From: Actinotignum schaalii
GTDB lineage: Bacteria > Actinomycetota > Actinomycetes > Actinomycetales > Actinomycetaceae
NCBI GenBank assembly: GCA_946222725.1
Contig: CAMIHT010000071.1
Location: forward strand, 1-7,744
Reading direction: 5' to 3'
Length of the DNA stretch: 7,744 nucleotides
In this document: in pieces, positions 6,567 through 7,744 of the stretch
How the letters are laid out: every line of letters begins with the position of its first letter
Position numbering within the stretch: position 1 is the first letter of the stretch
Made by a program: the position numbers and the translations under genes
Notes under the pieces: model-generated
What the model was told of the DNA's origin: nothing
The model's input: only the letters and a program-made list of their open reading frames with translations
Databases searched by the model: none

Positions 6567-7570
6567 TGGCAAGCGAATCTACAGTCATGGCGGTTCCCGG
6601 GGGCGCTGGCGCGTCCGGGCGCGGCGGTGCATCCGGCGGCGCGGGCGTGACCGCACGCGGCGCTGTTCCCGTGATCGAGGAGAAGATCAGCCATAAGGAA
6701 CGCCACCACAATAAGGTGAGTTTCGGGCGCTGGTTTTCCCAGGTGGGCTTCCGGCACCTGGTCGGGCTTTTTGCCGTCGTTTATTCGGCCTTCCCGATTA
6801 TCTACGTGCTTTCGGCGGCCCTCAACCCGAATACCAAAACGACGCTGACCTCGGCGAACTCCCTTTTCTCGGAGATCTCCACCCAGAACTTCGCCCAATT
6901 GGGCACTTCCACGATGTTTTGGCGTTGGTTCGCCAATACTCTGGAGATCGGAATTTTCTCCGCGCTCGGGGCTGTTCTCATGGGCGCGGCCGCGGCCTAC
7001 GCATTTTCACGCTTCCGCTTCCGGGGGCGTAAAGGTGGGTTGCTGGCCCTCATGGTCATCCAAATGTTCCCGCAGCTGCTGGCATTCGTGGCAATTTTCT
7101 TGCTGCTCAGCCAGCTCGGGGAGATTGTGCCGGTGCTCGGCCTGGATTCCAAGCTCTCGTTGATATGCGTGTACCTGGGCGGGGCTTTGGGCGCCAATAC
7201 CTTCCTCATGTACGGAACCTTCAACTCCATTCCTATGGAGCTGGACGAAGCGGCGAAGATCGACGGCGCTAGCCATTCGCAGATCTACTGGACTATCGTG
7301 CTCCCGCTGGTGACCCCAATCCTCGCGGTGGTGGGGCTGCTGGCCTTCATCGGAGCCTTCAACGATTTCATCCTGGCCTCCACGATCCTCTCCAAAGAAG
7401 AGAATTGGACCCTGGCCATTGGCATGAATATCTGGGTGGGCGGCAATGAGAAGCAGTGGGGCTGGTTCACGGCCGGAGCGGTTATCTCCGCACTCCCGAT
7501 TCTGCTCCTCTTCCTCTTCCTGCAGCGCTACATCGTTTCGGGACTGACCGGCGGGTCGGTGAAGGGGTAG
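6566..7570 (+). CDS. malG: Maltose/maltodextrin-type ABC transporter permease MalG
   Basis: A 334-residue permease partner of MalF with six predicted membrane helices: about 62-83, 123-147, 157-182, 196-219, 244-268 and 300-320. The EAA loop LDEAAKIDGAS through VLPL (226-248) is intact and would bind the ATPase. Other MalG-family features are NTLEIG (124-129), AAYAFSRFRFRGRK (143-156), MFPQ (167-170), and the C-terminus RYIVSGLTGGSVKG. This resembles the C-terminal tail that in E. coli MalG projects into the substrate path (from known structure; not tested here). The ATG at 6566 overlaps the malF stop and has GAGGGGG 7 nt upstream. Residues 11-33 are a Gly/Ala/Ser/Arg low-complexity stretch, not typical of the family, preceding a charged segment. 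No better start lies downstream, so it is probably translated. The gene is last in the operon. Confidence 0.92.
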   Translation: MASESTVMAVPGGAGASGRGGASGGAGVTARGAVPVIEEKISHKERHHNKVSFGRWFSQVGFRHLVGLFAVVYSAFPIIYVLSAALNPNTKTTLTSANSLFSEISTQNFAQLGTSTMFWRWFANTLEIGIFSALGAVLMGAAAAYAFSRFRFRGRKGGLLALMVIQMFPQLLAFVAIFLLLSQLGEIVPVLGLDSKLSLICVYLGGALGANTFLMYGTFNSIPMELDEAAKIDGASHSQIYWTIVLPLVTPILAVVGLLAFIGAFNDFILASTILSKEENWTLAIGMNIWVGGNEKQWGWFTAGAVISALPILLLFLFLQRYIVSGLTGGSVKG

Positions 7571-7648
7571 CCCGGTGCCGGTTCGGGAGGTCGGTCACCT
7601 GGTGGCGCATCGCCGGAGCTAAGCTGCTGCCCCCCGAAATAGTTGCTC

Positions 7649-7705
7649 ATAACCCGGACTTTCCGTCGGTGATATGCCGAGGAAAGTCCGGGTTATTGGT
7701 TTTTC
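7649..7705 (+). terminator. Intrinsic terminator of malEFG
   Basis: A perfect 16-bp stem (7649-7664 with 7681-7696) continues, after one bulged G, into a further 4-bp TCGG/CCGA stem with a TGATATG loop. It is followed by TTGGTTTTT. Strong stem plus T-rich tail 3' of malG makes this a convincing rho-independent terminator on the + strand. Confidence 0.9.
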
Positions 7706-7721
7706 AGCAGGGAGGGACTAT

Positions 7722-7744
7722 GTGTTTTCCGAGATGTACTTCAT
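7722..7744 (+). CDS. Possible start of a further gene (runs off the window)
   Basis: GGAGGG sits just before overlapping candidate starts: an ATG at 7720 (3 nt spacing) and a GTG at 7722 (5 nt spacing, frame (M)FSEMYF). Only seven complete codons are visible, so neither frame nor family can be judged. It lies beyond the malG terminator, so it would have its own promoter or none visible here. Confidence 0.2.

Noticed and set aside
7571..7648. Stretch between malG and its terminator as a small gene or RNA
   Set aside because: It is only 78 nt, with no ribosome site followed by a sensible frame and no strong fold apart from the terminator that follows.
1..7744. A novel defence, mobile or biosynthetic system in the window
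   Set aside because: Every substantial gene is accounted for by a known alpha-glucoside uptake and breakdown locus plus a housekeeping co-chaperone fragment. No integrases, direct-repeat arrays, toxin-antitoxin pairs or unexplained large open frames are seen.

Overview
The window looks like a chromosomal carbohydrate-utilisation locus from a high-GC Gram-positive bacterium (Actinomycetota). The evidence is GC-rich coding sequence, a lipoprotein-type solute-binding protein, actinobacterial-style protein families and terminators with few T residues. A member of the Actinomycetaceae or a relative is a reasonable guess, but the sequence alone does not prove it. I see no RNA genes, insertion sequences, phage genes or CRISPR arrays.

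Layout from left to right: (1) the 3' end of a CnoX/YbbN-type thioredoxin-TPR protein on the + strand; (2) a short convergent gap with a strong perfect hairpin; (3) on the - strand, a two-gene unit read from right to left, a LacI-family regulator (malR-like) followed 11 nt later by a cytoplasmic GH13 alpha-glucosidase (aglA-like); (4) a 398-bp divergent control region with candidate promoters and short repeated palindromes; (5) on the + strand, malE-malF-malG, encoding a lipoprotein maltose/maltodextrin-type binding protein and two membrane permeases; (6) a textbook intrinsic terminator; (7) about 23 nt that may be the start of another gene.

The genes make a coherent pathway. MalE captures an alpha-glucoside outside the membrane, MalF and MalG import it, the intracellular GH13 enzyme splits it to glucose, and the divergently encoded LacI-type repressor probably shuts off both directions when sugar is absent. 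The transporter ATPase is not in the window, and a terminator closes the operon after malG, so a shared MsiK/MalK-like ATPase from elsewhere is expected.

This is mostly a known type of system rather than a new one. The points worth a second look are a 16-bp intercistronic hairpin between malE and malF, a GH13 enzyme that has lost the usual calcium-loop acidic residues and has Val after its nucleophile, a MalF with a large extracytoplasmic insert of E. coli P2-loop type, a Gly/Ala-rich N-terminal extension on MalG, and two pairs of repeated operator-like elements in the divergent control region.
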